Shown: positions 30,149 to 41,134 of the stretch, in pieces
How the letters are laid out: the number at the start of each line of letters is the position of its first letter
Position numbering within the stretch: the stretch's first letter is position 1
Assembly (NCBI RefSeq): GCF_003952025.1
Contig: NZ_QXGI01000003.1
Span: forward strand, 124,001-188,000
DNA length: 64,000 nt
Direction: 5' to 3'
Source: Bifidobacterium castoris
Lineage (GTDB): Bacteria; Actinomycetota; Actinomycetes; Actinomycetales; Bifidobacteriaceae
Notes under the pieces: generated by a model
What the model was told of the DNA's origin: nothing
The model's database searches: none
What the model saw: the letters and a program-made list of their open reading frames with translations, nothing else
Translations under genes and position numbers: made by a program

Positions 30149-31576
30149 TCACATGATCGCGTTGAGCCACTGCTCCTTCGTAGCCTTCTCGGCTTCGAGC
30201 TTCGCCTTGACCTTCGGGTCGCTCGCCTTGGCGATCCGCTCGTCGAGTTCATCGAGCTGCGCCTTGAGCTGCCCCTCGAAGCTGGACTTGCGGGCGTCGG
30301 CCTCCGGATCGCTGCGCTTCCACGCGGCGTCCTCGACGGCCTTGATCTGCTTGTCCACGTCATCGAGACGCGATTCGATGCGGCGCATGTCCTCGCGCGG
30401 CACATAGCCGATCTGATCCCATTCCTCCTGGATCTCGGCGAGTTGGCGGCGCGCCTGCTTCGCCTCGGCCTCGTCCTTGACCGGCACGAGCGCCTCGGCC
30501 TTGACGAGCAGCGCCTCCTTCTTCGCGAGGTTCTCCTTCTCGGCGCTGTTCATCTGGTCGCGGTCGGCCTGACGCGCGTTGAAGAACGTGTCGGCGGCCT
30601 CGCGGAACTGCGCCCACAGCGCGTCGTCCTCCTGGCGGCCGGCGCGTCCCGCCTGCTTCCAGCGGGCCATCAGGTCGTTGAAGCGATGCGAGGTCTCCGC
30701 CCATGCGGTCGAATCCTTGAGCTCGTTCGCCTCGGCGATGATCGCCTCCTTGGCCTTGCGTGCGGCCGCGCGTTCGTTGTCACGCGCCTGCGCCCACTTG
30801 CGGCGCGACTGGTTGAAGGTCGTGCGCGCCGACGAGAAGCGCTTCCACAGCGCGTCCGCGTCGGTCTTGTCGATGCGCACGGTCGTGCGCTGATGCTGCT
30901 GCCACTGGTCGAACAGCGAACGGAACTTGTCCGCCGTGGAACGCCAGTTCGTGTTGTCGCCGAGGCCCGCGGCGAGCTCCTCCGCCTTCTCGACGATCTT
31001 CGTGCGTTCGGTGACCGCCTTCGCGACGGCCTCCTTGCGCGCGGCGGCGATCGCCGTCTTCTTCTCCTGCGCCTTCGTCTTGAGCTCCTCGAAACGGCTG
31101 CGCAGCGCGGGGATGTCGCCGACGACGTCGGGCTTGGCGAGCTCCTCGCTCAGCGCCGTCACCGTCTCGTCGATCTCGCGCGGCTTGATCGAGTTCGACT
31201 TGAGACGCTGCGCGAACAGGTCGAGCTTCGCCTTGAGGTCGAGGTAGCGGCGCGCGTACAGCGAGAGCGCCTCCTCCTTCGAGGCGTCCGGGAACTGACC
31301 GACCTCACGTTCCTCGTCGCCGTCCTTGACGTAGACGGCGCCGTTGTCGTCGACGCGGCCGAAGCGCTCCGCGTCCTTGATCTCCGATTCGCCGAAGCCG
31401 CCGGTCTTCGGGGTCGGAACGTGCGCCGCGTTCTTCGCGAACGCCGCCGGCGAGGGAGCATGGGCCTTGATGGCCGCCGGCGTCGGCGCTGCCTTCGCGT
31501 TCTTCGCCGCTTCGGTGGCGGACGTCTGCTGCGTCGGGTCGTTGGTCTGGGGTTCGGTGACGTTGTTGTCGGCCAT
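30149..31576 (-). CDS. DUF349 repeat protein
   Basis: A 475-residue highly charged, almost fully alpha-helical protein with repeated DUF349 units, each marked by an aromatic pattern such as LWKRFSSARTTFNQ, LWAQFREAADTFFNAR and REDMRRIESRLDDVDKQI. The N-terminal 60 residues are Ala/Thr/Pro-rich. DUF349 proteins are widespread in actinobacteria; their role is not settled, and coiled-coil scaffolding is a guess. ATG 31576 has a strong AAGGAG. It diverges from hisS across a 118-bp gap. Confidence 0.85.
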   Translation of the reverse strand: MADNNVTEPQTNDPTQQTSATEAAKNAKAAPTPAAIKAHAPSPAAFAKNAAHVPTPKTGGFGESEIKDAERFGRVDDNGAVYVKDGDEEREVGQFPDASKEEALSLYARRYLDLKAKLDLFAQRLKSNSIKPREIDETVTALSEELAKPDVVGDIPALRSRFEELKTKAQEKKTAIAAARKEAVAKAVTERTKIVEKAEELAAGLGDNTNWRSTADKFRSLFDQWQQHQRTTVRIDKTDADALWKRFSSARTTFNQSRRKWAQARDNERAAARKAKEAIIAEANELKDSTAWAETSHRFNDLMARWKQAGRAGRQEDDALWAQFREAADTFFNARQADRDQMNSAEKENLAKKEALLVKAEALVPVKDEAEAKQARRQLAEIQEEWDQIGYVPREDMRRIESRLDDVDKQIKAVEDAAWKRSDPEADARKSSFEGQLKAQLDELDERIAKASDPKVKAKLEAEKATKEQWLNAIM

Positions 31577-31680
31577 AGTCAGCTCCTTAGGCTTGGTGGA
31601 CACGTAAGAATGGGAACGTATCCACACTCTTACGCCTCTAGTGTAGGCAATGGTATCGATACATTTTCCGCGACATCCCT

Positions 31681-31686
31681 TATGAT
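31681..31686 (+). promoter_or_regulatory. Candidate -10 box of hisS
   Basis: TATGAT ends 8 nt before the GTG start at 31695. No Shine-Dalgarno is present, which suggests a leaderless hisS mRNA. Confidence 0.5.
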
Positions 31687-31694
31687 GTGGAACC

Positions 31695-33086
31695 GTGGCA
31701 AAAGGTGCATCTATATCAGGTTTCCCAGAGTGGCTCCCCTCTGAACGCGTAGTGGAGCAGCGTGTCATCGACACGCTCCGTGAAGTATTCGAGCTCAACG
31801 GGTTCATCGGCATCGAGACCCGCGCGATCGAACAGGGGTCGAGCCTGCTCAAGAAAGGCGAGACGAGCAAGGAGATCTACCTGCTCTCGCGTCTGCAGGA
31901 GGTCGGCCATGAGTCGGACACCCCCGTCGAGCAGCGTCTCGGGCTGCATTTCGACCTCACGGTGCCGCTGAGCCGCTATGTCGTCGAGCATTCGGGGCAG
32001 CTGCCGTTCCCGTTCAAGCGCTGGCAGATCCAGAAGGTGTGGCGCGGCGAGCGTCCGCAGGAGGGGCGTTTCCGCGAGTTCGTCCAGGCCGACATCGACG
32101 TCGTCGGCGAAGGCACGCTGCCCGAGCACTACGAAGTCGAGCTGCCGCTCGTCATGGTCGGCGCGCTCGAGCGGCTGCGCGAGTTCGGCCTGCCGAAGGC
32201 CACCGTCCACGCGAACAACCGCAAGCTTTCCGAAGGCTTTTACCGCGGCCTGGGCCTGACGGACATCGAAGGCGTGCTGCGTGAGATCGACAAGCTCGAC
32301 AAGATCGGCGCCGACGAGGTGGCCTCGCTGCTCGTGTCCGAATGCGGAGCGACGCCCGACCAGGCGAAGGCGTGCCTCGAGCTCGCGCAGATCACCGCGT
32401 CCGACGGCGCCGCGCTCATCGACCGTTTCGACGGCCTGTGCGAGATCCACCACATCGATATGGACGGCGGCGACTACGCGATGGCGAAGGAGGGTCTCGA
32501 CACGCTGACGATGATCGTCGATGAGGCCGCGCGCATCCGCCCGGGCTCGGTCATCGCCGACCTCAAGATCGCCCGCGGACTCGACTACTACACCGGATCC
32601 GTCTACGAGACCTTCCTCGACGGCGCCGACTCGCTCGGCTCGATCTGCTCGGGCGGCCGCTACGACAACCTCGCGACGCAGGGCAGCCGCAAATATCCGG
32701 GGGTCGGCCTGTCCATCGGCCTGTCGAGGCTCGTCTCCTACATGCTGCACTCGGCCGGCGCGACCGCGTCGCGCATCTCGCCGGCGTGCGTCCTCGTCGC
32801 CGTGTGGAACGAGGAGAACCGCGCCGACTCGAACGAGGTCGCGCGCCTGCTGCGCGCGCGCGGCATCGCGGCGGACGTCGCGCCGACGGCCGCCAAGCTC
32901 GGCAAGCAGATCAAATATGCCGACAAACTCGGTATCCCCTATGTGTGGTTCCCCAACGAGGACCCGGCGGACGACGGCCCCGACCAGGTGAAGAACATCG
33001 TCAGCGGCGAGCAGACCGACGCCGATGCGCGGTCATGGGAGCCGGATACTGTGTATGCCCAGCAAACGGTGAAGACGAACGCCTGA
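31695..33086 (+). CDS. hisS: Histidyl-tRNA synthetase
   Basis: A 463-residue class II synthetase that charges tRNA-His. Motif 2 is visible in KVWRGERPQEGRFREFVQADID, the histidine-specific stretch ARGLDYYTGSVYE is present, and motif 3 is GLSIGLSRL; a C-terminal anticodon-binding domain follows. The start is GTG 31695, with no ribosome-binding site but a TATGAT box directly upstream. aspS follows after about 90 bp, the classic hisS-aspS order, so the two may share a transcript. Confidence 0.97.
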   Translation: MAKGASISGFPEWLPSERVVEQRVIDTLREVFELNGFIGIETRAIEQGSSLLKKGETSKEIYLLSRLQEVGHESDTPVEQRLGLHFDLTVPLSRYVVEHSGQLPFPFKRWQIQKVWRGERPQEGRFREFVQADIDVVGEGTLPEHYEVELPLVMVGALERLREFGLPKATVHANNRKLSEGFYRGLGLTDIEGVLREIDKLDKIGADEVASLLVSECGATPDQAKACLELAQITASDGAALIDRFDGLCEIHHIDMDGGDYAMAKEGLDTLTMIVDEAARIRPGSVIADLKIARGLDYYTGSVYETFLDGADSLGSICSGGRYDNLATQGSRKYPGVGLSIGLSRLVSYMLHSAGATASRISPACVLVAVWNEENRADSNEVARLLRARGIAADVAPTAAKLGKQIKYADKLGIPYVWFPNEDPADDGPDQVKNIVSGEQTDADARSWEPDTVYAQQTVKTNA

Positions 33087-33176
33087 GCCGCCCGCGCCGG
33101 CACGCTCTGCGGATGCGGGCGCGCCGGCGCGACGCAGGAACCACAACAACCGAAAAACGAACAGAATAGAGGAAGT

Positions 33177-34973
<1,797 letters not shown>

Positions 34974-35014
34974 GTCCGCGCCGATTCGGATGATTCGGCC
35001 GATCTGACCGATGC

Positions 35015-35058
35015 GAAGAGGGCTGGGCGCAACCATACGGTTGCGCCCAGCCCTCTTC
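35015..35058 (+). terminator. aspS terminator, 20-bp perfect stem
   Basis: Arms 35015-35034 and 35039-35058 are perfectly complementary with a 4-nt loop, 41 nt past the aspS stop. Confidence 0.88.
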
Positions 35059-35099
35059 GTCATGCGCCGCTGGCGGCATATCCGCCCCTGCTGCATGCC

Positions 35100-35160
35100 C
35101 TACCGGTTGCGGGCCTATGGGTGGTTGCGATGCTTATCGGCGTCCAGTGCTTATCGGTGG
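35100..35160. repeat. Short TTATCGG/CTATGGG repeat run
   Basis: CTACCGG (35100), CTATGGG (35115), TTATCGG (35134) and TTATCGG (35151) follow each other at 15, 19 and 17 bp. It is a degenerate member of the family at 61728-61878. Confidence 0.5.
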
Positions 35161-35284
35161 CGGTATTTGGCGTGTCCGCCGCCGGTCGTCTCTCCGGGTT
35201 GGCCCTCGGCATGACGGCGGACGTCTCGCGGCCTCGGCGTCTACGATGGCCGGTAGTGCACGCCAATGGTCAGGAGGACAGCAG

Positions 35285-36067
35285 ATGACGGACAGGACAA
35301 GCGAGGAAATCGAAGTCAGGCGCGACGGGCTCACGCTGCGCGGACTCGTCGAACGGCCGCAGGATTCGCCGCACGGACCGGCCGTCGTCTTCATGCACGG
35401 CTTCATGCGCGACATGGGAGCCAAAGAGGGCGACGTCTACCAGCAGATCGCCGACGGGCTCGTCGGGCAGGGCTTCACCGTCGTGCGCTTCGACTTCAAC
35501 GGGCGCGGACGCAGCGACGGCGCCTTCGAGGACTCCGACGTGTTCAACCAGATCGAGGACGCGATCGCCGTGCTCGATGATGTGCGCGCGCGCATCCGGC
35601 CGGCCGGGATCTCGCTGATGGGCCATTCGCAGGGCGCCGTCGTCGCCGGCATGACCGCGGGCATGTACTCCGACGTGATCAACAACCTCGTCATGCTCGC
35701 GCCGGCCGCGGCGATCAAGGACGACGCGCTGCGCGGCACGCTGCTCGGCGTGCCCTTCGACGCGAACCACATCCCCGACGAGATCACACTCAGGAACGGC
35801 AAGGACGTCGCCGGCAAGTACGTGCGCATCGCGCAGACCTTGCCGATCTACGAGACGACGGCGATGTTCAGGGGGCCCGCGCTCGTCATCCAAGGCGAGG
35901 ACGACGCCGTCGTCGGCGACGGGGCGGCCCGTCGGTACGGCGCGGCGATGCCCAATTGCGCGGTGAGCCTGTACACGCATCTCGGCCATCCCCTCACCGG
36001 GGCCGACCGCGACGCCGCCGTCGCCGAGGCCGTGCAGTTCCTCGCATCGCACAAGCGCATCGTCTGA
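35285..36067 (+). CDS. Alpha/beta hydrolase, cinnamoyl (feruloyl/chlorogenate) esterase-like
   Basis: A 260-residue alpha/beta hydrolase. The catalytic triad is Ser115 in GHSQG, Asp207 in QGEDDAVV and His235 in HLGHP, and the oxyanion region is HGF near 38-40. The segment FDFNGRGRSDGAFED and the stretch after the nucleophile (LAPAAAIKDDALRGTLLGV) closely follow lactobacillal cinnamoyl esterases such as LJ0536, and match the chlorogenate esterases described in bifidobacteria. Cleavage of plant hydroxycinnamate esters is therefore likely but not proven. It has no signal peptide, so it is cytosolic. AGGAGGA lies 6 nt before ATG 35285. The gene is monocistronic, with a hairpin after it. Confidence 0.8.
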   Translation: MTDRTSEEIEVRRDGLTLRGLVERPQDSPHGPAVVFMHGFMRDMGAKEGDVYQQIADGLVGQGFTVVRFDFNGRGRSDGAFEDSDVFNQIEDAIAVLDDVRARIRPAGISLMGHSQGAVVAGMTAGMYSDVINNLVMLAPAAAIKDDALRGTLLGVPFDANHIPDEITLRNGKDVAGKYVRIAQTLPIYETTAMFRGPALVIQGEDDAVVGDGAARRYGAAMPNCAVSLYTHLGHPLTGADRDAAVAEAVQFLASHKRIV

Positions 36068-36080
36068 GCCGGCGTCCATG

Positions 36081-36117
36081 CCGTCGCGCAAGTCCATGCC
36101 ATGCGCATGCGCGACGG
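36081..36117 (+). terminator. Terminator hairpin after the esterase gene
   Basis: CCGTCGCGCA (36081-36090) pairs with TGCGCGACGG (36108-36117), 13 nt past the stop. The rest of the gap to 36385 holds no gene; its last 100 bases are AT-richer and contain the gluA promoter. Confidence 0.6.
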
Positions 36118-36347
36118 GGATGTGGGCACGGCCGTGTCGCGCGCACAAAGCATATGGAACGGAACGTACAGCACGCCTGTGAGGGGACTCGATGAGACGG
36201 TGCATGAATCCACTTGCGGGGAGCGTGCGGGGCGCCGATGTTCCGCCTGCGCGGCCATGTTTGCTCATCCGGCAGAGCGGATAATGATACATCGTCCCAC
36301 AATATGACCGGATGATATTCGGAATCGGCGAACGGGCGTCGTCGCGT

Positions 36348-36377
36348 TTGCCAGATGAAACATACAAACCCTAGACT
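36348..36377 (+). promoter_or_regulatory. gluA promoter
   Basis: TTGCCA (36348-36353), 18-bp spacer, TAGACT (36372-36377). The start codon lies 8 nt downstream without a Shine-Dalgarno, predicting a leaderless gluABCD transcript. Confidence 0.6.
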
Positions 36378-36385
36378 GTGCGCCT

Positions 36386-37165
36386 ATGACAGCAACTACA
36401 GTGACACAACAGGACGCGCAGGGCGACGACCGTTACCTCGTCGAGCTCGAGCACGTGGAGAAGCACTTCGGCAATCTGCATGTGCTGCGCGACATCAATC
36501 TCAAGGTCAAGAAGGGCGAGGTGCTCGTCATCGTCGGGCCTTCCGGTTCCGGAAAATCGACGATGTGCCGCACGATCAACCGTCTCGAGACGATCGATTC
36601 GGGCGTGATCCGCATCGATGGGCAGCCGCTGCCGAAGGAGGGCCGCGGGCTCGCGCAGCTGCGCGCCGAGGTAGGCATGGTCTTCCAGTCCTTCAACCTC
36701 TTCGCGAACAAGACGATCCTCGACAACGTGACGCTCGCGCCGATCAAGGTCCGCCACATGGACAAGACGCAGGCCGAACGCGAGGCGATGGACCTGCTCG
36801 CGCGCGTCGGCGTCGACTCCCAGGCGAACAAGATGCCGTCGCAGCTTTCCGGCGGCCAGCAGCAGCGCGTCGCGATCGCCCGCGCGCTCGCGATGCACCC
36901 GAAGGTCATGCTCTTCGACGAGCCGACCTCGGCGCTCGATCCGGAAATGGTCAACGAAGTGCTCGACGTCATGGTCGAACTCGCCCATGAAGGCATGACG
37001 ATGCTGTGCGTCACCCATGAGATGGGCTTCGCGCGCAAGGCCGCCGACCGCATCATCTTCATGGCCGACGGGCAGATCCTCGAACGCGGCACGCCGGACG
37101 AGTTCTTCGAGCATCCGCAGACGGAGCGCGCGAAGGACTTCCTGTCGAAGATCCTCACCCACTGA
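36386..37165 (+). CDS. gluA: Glutamate/polar amino-acid ABC transporter ATPase GluA
   Basis: A 259-residue ABC ATPase of the polar amino-acid family. It has Walker [10 protein letters not shown] (51-59), Q-loop VFQSFNLF, signature LSGGQQQR, Walker B VMLFDEPT and H-loop VTHEM. It energises import through GluC/GluD of substrate delivered by GluB. The order gluA-gluB-gluC-gluD is the one known from corynebacterial and bifidobacterial glutamate uptake systems; glutamine or aspartate as substrate is possible. Translation starts at ATG 36386, immediately after the predicted transcription start. The gluB gene follows after 92 bp. Confidence 0.9.
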   Translation: MTATTVTQQDAQGDDRYLVELEHVEKHFGNLHVLRDINLKVKKGEVLVIVGPSGSGKSTMCRTINRLETIDSGVIRIDGQPLPKEGRGLAQLRAEVGMVFQSFNLFANKTILDNVTLAPIKVRHMDKTQAEREAMDLLARVGVDSQANKMPSQLSGGQQQRVAIARALAMHPKVMLFDEPTSALDPEMVNEVLDVMVELAHEGMTMLCVTHEMGFARKAADRIIFMADGQILERGTPDEFFEHPQTERAKDFLSKILTH

Positions 37166-37257
37166 CGGCGCGTGCCGGCGCCGTCCCGCGACGGCCGACG
37201 GCTCCCGCGGGAGGAACGGGATCCGGACACGCAACGAAAGCAAGCAAAGAAGGAACA

Positions 37258-38106
37258 ATGACCCAACGAACAAGCATGCGCACGCTGCTGCGCAAAGGGC
37301 TCGCCGCGCTGTGCGCGCTCGCGTGCGCCGCGGGGGTGGCGGCGTGCGGCTCGAGCGGCGACGAAGACGGCGACGTCATCAAGGTCGGCATCAAATTCGA
37401 CCAGCCGGGACTCGGCTTCAAGAAGTCCGGGACCTATGAGGGGTTCGACGTGGACGTGGCCCGTTACATCGCGAACCAGCTCGGCTACACCGATTCGCAG
37501 ATCGTGTTCAAGGAGGCGCCGAGCAAGCAACGTGAGGCGATGCTGCAGAACGGCGACGTCGACATGATCCTCGCATCGTATTCGATCACCGACGAACGCA
37601 AGAAGGCGGTCGATTTCGCCGGCCCGTACTTCGTGGCCGGCCAGGATCTCATGGTCCGCGCGAACGACGACTCGATCAAGGGGCCGCAGGATCTCAACGG
37701 CAAGCGCCTGTGCTCGGTCACCGGATCGACGTCGGCGAAGGTCGTCAAGGAGAAGTTCGCGAAGGAGGTGCAGCTCATGGAGCAGCCGGGATACGCGGAA
37801 TGCGCGACGGCGCTGCTCTCCGGCATCGTCGACGCCGTGACGACCGACGACATCATCCTCGCCGGCCTCGCATCGGCTTCGCGCGGCAAGCTCAAGGTCG
37901 TCGGCAAGCCGTTCACCGAGGAATACTACGGCGTCGGCATCAAGAAGGACGCCGATTCCAAGGAGTTCGCGACGAAGATCAACGCGGCCATCGAGGAGAT
38001 GGAGAAGACCGGCGAATGGGAACGCGCGATCGAGAACGCGACCGAGGGCACCGGTTACAGGCCGAACCCGAAGTACAATCCGCCCAAACCGGACGAGGGG
38101 GAGTGA
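37258..38106 (+). CDS. gluB: Glutamate ABC transporter substrate-binding lipoprotein GluB
   Basis: A 282-residue substrate-binding protein. The signal peptide carries a lipobox ending VAAC with Cys30 as the lipidation site, followed by a Ser/Gly/Asp/Glu linker. The type 2 periplasmic-binding fold shows the family pattern: KVGIKFDQPGLGFK, YEGFDVDVARYIA, ASYSITDERKKAVDFAGPY. It captures the amino acid outside the membrane and docks on GluC/GluD. GAAGGAAC precedes the ATG. The gluC gene starts 1 nt after its stop. Confidence 0.92.
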   Translation: MTQRTSMRTLLRKGLAALCALACAAGVAACGSSGDEDGDVIKVGIKFDQPGLGFKKSGTYEGFDVDVARYIANQLGYTDSQIVFKEAPSKQREAMLQNGDVDMILASYSITDERKKAVDFAGPYFVAGQDLMVRANDDSIKGPQDLNGKRLCSVTGSTSAKVVKEKFAKEVQLMEQPGYAECATALLSGIVDAVTTDDIILAGLASASRGKLKVVGKPFTEEYYGVGIKKDADSKEFATKINAAIEEMEKTGEWERAIENATEGTGYRPNPKYNPPKPDEGE

Positions 38107-38107
38107 C

Positions 38108-38785
38108 ATGGAAGGATTCATCTCGCTGTTCCAGCAGTACAACGTGCCGGCCGCATTCCTTGTCAACCTCGAACTGACGTTCTGGTCGGCGCTGTTCTCG
38201 GCGATCCTCGGCATCATCCTCGTGCTCATGCGCATCTCGCCGATCGCGTCGATGCGGCATGTCGCGGGCGGCTACGTCGAGTTCTTCAAGAACATGCCGC
38301 TGACGATCATCATGGTCTTCATGGTGCTCGGCGCGTTCGCGCAGCTCAAGCTGAGCTTCTCGGACAACTTCGAGACGAACTTCTTCTGGCTCGCGGTCGT
38401 CGGCCTGTCGCTGTATACGGCGGCCTTCGTCTGCGAGTCGCTGCGAAGCGGCATCAACACGGTGCCTCTCGGGCAGGCCGAGGCGGCCCGCGCGATGGGC
38501 CTCAACTTCATGCAGTCGGCGACGCTCGTCATCATGCCGCAGGCGCTGCGCGGCTCCGTCGCGCCGCTTGGCAACACGCTCATCGCGCTGCTCAAGAACT
38601 CGACGGTCGCCGCGGCCGCCTCGGTCGCCACCGAGACCTCGTCGCTGATGAGCGAGATGATCGAGTTCCGTCCGGACGTCATCATCCAGATCTTCCTGAT
38701 CTTCGCGTTCGGCTACGTCATCCTGATCATCCCGATCGGTCTGCTGACGACGTTCCTGTCCAACAAGCTCGCGGTTCGGAGGTGA
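38108..38785 (+). CDS. gluC: Glutamate ABC transporter permease GluC
   Basis: A 225-residue permease with about five transmembrane helices. The cytoplasmic coupling loop reads EAARAMGLNFMQSATLVIMPQALR, the EAA motif that contacts GluA, and the sequence has the HisM-type start SLFQQYNVPAAFLVNLELTFWSAL. GGGGGAG lies just before the ATG, overlapping the gluB stop region. It forms a heterodimeric channel with GluD, whose gene begins 3 nt after its stop. Confidence 0.92.
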   Translation: MEGFISLFQQYNVPAAFLVNLELTFWSALFSAILGIILVLMRISPIASMRHVAGGYVEFFKNMPLTIIMVFMVLGAFAQLKLSFSDNFETNFFWLAVVGLSLYTAAFVCESLRSGINTVPLGQAEAARAMGLNFMQSATLVIMPQALRGSVAPLGNTLIALLKNSTVAAAASVATETSSLMSEMIEFRPDVIIQIFLIFAFGYVILIIPIGLLTTFLSNKLAVRR

Positions 38786-38788
38786 GTC

Positions 38789-39895
38789 ATGGCCGCAAAC
38801 GAAAGCGCGTTGCTCTTCGACCAGCCCGGTCCGAGGATGCTCCGCAGGATCAAGATCATCAACTGGGTCGCCGCGATCGTGTTCGTCGCGATCGCCGTCC
38901 TCATCATCATGCGTCTGCACAACCCGCCGGACGGCGAGAACCAGCTCAGCTGGGAGCTGTGGAAGCCGGCGCTCGACGGCGAGGCATGGGCCGACTTCTA
39001 TCTGCCGGGCCTGTGGGCGACGCTGCGCGCGACGTTCCTCGCAGTGATCGGCGCCGTCGTCTTCGGCCTGCTGTTCGGCGTGGGCCGACTCATCCCGAAC
39101 GCCGTCGTGCGCGGCGTGTGCGGCGTCATCATCGAGTTCTGCCGCGCCGTGCCGGTGCTCATCATGATGATCTTCTTCTGGCGTTGGTTCGCGTTCATGG
39201 ACCTGCCGAGCCCCGCGTACTGGGCGGTCGTCATCTCGCTCGTGCTGTACAACGGCTCGGTCGTCGCCGAACTTGTGCGCTCCGGCGTCGGCAACCTGCC
39301 CAACGGGCAGCATGAGGCGGCCGTCGCGCTCGGCCTGACGCGCACGCAGTCGTTGCTGAACGTCGAGGTGCCGCAGGCGATCTACGCGATGATGCCGGCG
39401 GCGGTCACGCAGCTCGTCGTCGTGCTCAAGGACACGGCGCTCGGCTCGATCATCATGTACACCGATCTGCTGCAGGAGTCGCGCCGACTGGGCTCGATGT
39501 ACTTCAACATCCTGCAGACGCTCGTCGTCGCCGGCGTCGTCTACTTCATCCTCTGCTGGCTGCTGTCGAGGCTCGCCGAATGGCTGCCTGTGCGCATGCA
39601 GCAGCGCACGATGGCGCCTGCCGCGGCCGAGCCGGTCGCGCCGATCGCGATCCTCGACCCGTCGAACGTCAACCAGATCGCCGTCGCACGCGAGGAGCGC
39701 CCGCTGGGCGGTTCGCAGCGCCTCTACCATGTGCATCACCGCGGTTCGAACGCGTCGATCCACAACTGGAGGCGCACGCGCTACACACAGGGCTACGACG
39801 AGACGCAGCCGCAAAGCCAGGTCGCCAAGAACGGCCATCAGCATCACCACAGGGGGCACGCCGGCCGTACGAAGCCGGACCCCGGAAAGCAGTGA
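38789..39895 (+). CDS. gluD: Glutamate ABC transporter permease GluD with long histidine-rich tail
   Basis: A 368-residue permease. The first 35 residues are cytoplasmic, then come a transmembrane helix, an extracytoplasmic loop of about 40 residues and a further set of helices with the EAA coupling loop EAAVALGLTRTQSLLNVEVPQAI. The membrane part ends near residue 270. The remaining 95 residues form a basic, His-rich cytoplasmic tail (VHHRGS, GHQHHHRGHAG) that is unusual for this family and could bind metal or modulate transport. The preceding gene is 3 nt upstream, and a GC-rich hairpin follows. Confidence 0.9.
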   Translation: MAANESALLFDQPGPRMLRRIKIINWVAAIVFVAIAVLIIMRLHNPPDGENQLSWELWKPALDGEAWADFYLPGLWATLRATFLAVIGAVVFGLLFGVGRLIPNAVVRGVCGVIIEFCRAVPVLIMMIFFWRWFAFMDLPSPAYWAVVISLVLYNGSVVAELVRSGVGNLPNGQHEAAVALGLTRTQSLLNVEVPQAIYAMMPAAVTQLVVVLKDTALGSIIMYTDLLQESRRLGSMYFNILQTLVVAGVVYFILCWLLSRLAEWLPVRMQQRTMAPAAAEPVAPIAILDPSNVNQIAVAREERPLGGSQRLYHVHHRGSNASIHNWRRTRYTQGYDETQPQSQVAKNGHQHHHRGHAGRTKPDPGKQ

Positions 39896-39913
39896 GGCGG
39901 TCACGGTCGTAAG

Positions 39914-39963
39914 GCGGCCGCGGTCGGAACGGGAATCAGCCACTCCGCTCCGGCCGCGGCCGC
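39914..39963 (+). terminator. Terminator of gluABCD
   Basis: A 15-bp stem with one G-T pair (39914-39928 with 39949-39963), followed by TTTCGTCTTT. Confidence 0.75.
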
Positions 39964-40101
39964 TTTCGTCTTTACGGGTGGTGCATCGTTACGGGTGGCG
40001 CTGCCAGCAGCCCTCGGGGAAAGGCGCTGCCCGTAATCCTCAAGGGAGGGGGAGGCGGCGGGGCATATGGGGCGATGGGGTCCGGGCGGCGGATCGGGCG
40101 T

Positions 40102-40107
40102 TAGACT
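40102..40107 (+). promoter_or_regulatory. Candidate -10 box of the PPK2 gene
   Basis: TAGACT ends 6 nt before ATG 40114, and no clear Shine-Dalgarno is seen: a predicted leaderless start. Confidence 0.5.
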
Positions 40108-40113
40108 GGGGAC

Positions 40114-41094
40114 ATGGCGAAGGACAAGCAGTTGAAGAACATCAGGAAGACGATGAAGCGGATCGCCTCGCAGGCCCAGGACGTCAAGGACGCGGACACG
40201 ATTACCGAGCGCCTCGCGCGTGCGGCGAAATCCAGCGACATGCTCAGCTCGGTGTGGACGCTGCCGCCGGCGCAGCGGCTGCGTTTCTCGGCGAACACCG
40301 AGCTCACCGGCATCGACGCCGGCTCGACGCCCGGATTCGATGGCGACCAGGAGGACGGCGAGCGGTTCATCGCGTTGAGCGCCACCGAGATCGCGCGCTA
40401 CCAACGGCTCATGTACGCCAATGGCATACGTGGGGACCATCACCGGCTGCTCATCGTGCTGCAGGGCATGGACGCCTCCGGCAAGGGAGGCATCGTCCGG
40501 CACGTGTTCAGCCAGGTCGACCCGATGGGCATCCACTACCATGGCTTCGGCGCGCCCACGCCGCAGGAGCGCCGTCACGACTACCTGTGGCGCATCCGCA
40601 AGGAGCTGCCGGCGAACGGCTGGATCTCGATCTTCGACCGTTCGCAGTACGAGGACATCGTCATGCCGCGCATCCAGGGGACCGTGCCGGAGGAGGTGTG
40701 GAGGGAACGCTACGACGAGATCAATGCCTTCGAGCGCGACCTCGTCGCCGGAGGCTGCGCGATCATCAAGATATTCCTCATCTCCAGCAAGGAGGCCCAG
40801 CGCAAGCATTTCCTCGACCGCCTCGACGACCCGCGCAAATACTGGAAGTTCGACCCGAGCGACCTTGATGCGCGAGACCGTTGGGACGAATACATGATCG
40901 CGTGGCAGGACGTGTTCGAGCGCACGAGCACCTCCTATGCGCCGTGGTATCTTGTGCCGGCCGACAAGCGTTGGTATTCGCGCATCGTCGTCTCCGAGCT
41001 GCTGCGCACGACGATGAAGAACTTCAACATGACGTGGCCGCCGCTCGACGTGGACCGCGACGAGGCCATCCGAAGGCTCGCCGCCGATTCGTGA
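40114..41094 (+). CDS. PPK2-family polyphosphate:nucleotide phosphotransferase
   Basis: A 326-residue protein whose last 230 residues form the PPK2 kinase core. It has Walker A GMDASGKGG (118-126), a Walker B-like segment SIFDRSQYEDIV, and the lid region with RKYWKFDPSD. PPK2 enzymes transfer phosphate between polyphosphate and nucleotides, mostly to make NTPs or NDPs from polyphosphate; the class and preferred nucleotide cannot be settled by eye. The N-terminal 90 residues are charged and helical. A polyphosphate-dependent glucokinase (60816-61601) lies in the same window. A TAGACT box is 6 nt upstream of the start. Confidence 0.9.
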   Translation: MAKDKQLKNIRKTMKRIASQAQDVKDADTITERLARAAKSSDMLSSVWTLPPAQRLRFSANTELTGIDAGSTPGFDGDQEDGERFIALSATEIARYQRLMYANGIRGDHHRLLIVLQGMDASGKGGIVRHVFSQVDPMGIHYHGFGAPTPQERRHDYLWRIRKELPANGWISIFDRSQYEDIVMPRIQGTVPEEVWRERYDEINAFERDLVAGGCAIIKIFLISSKEAQRKHFLDRLDDPRKYWKFDPSDLDARDRWDEYMIAWQDVFERTSTSYAPWYLVPADKRWYSRIVVSELLRTTMKNFNMTWPPLDVDRDEAIRRLAADS

Positions 41095-41134
41095 TCGCGG
41101 CCGGCGAACGCCGTCGTCGGCCGTATCCTGCGGC

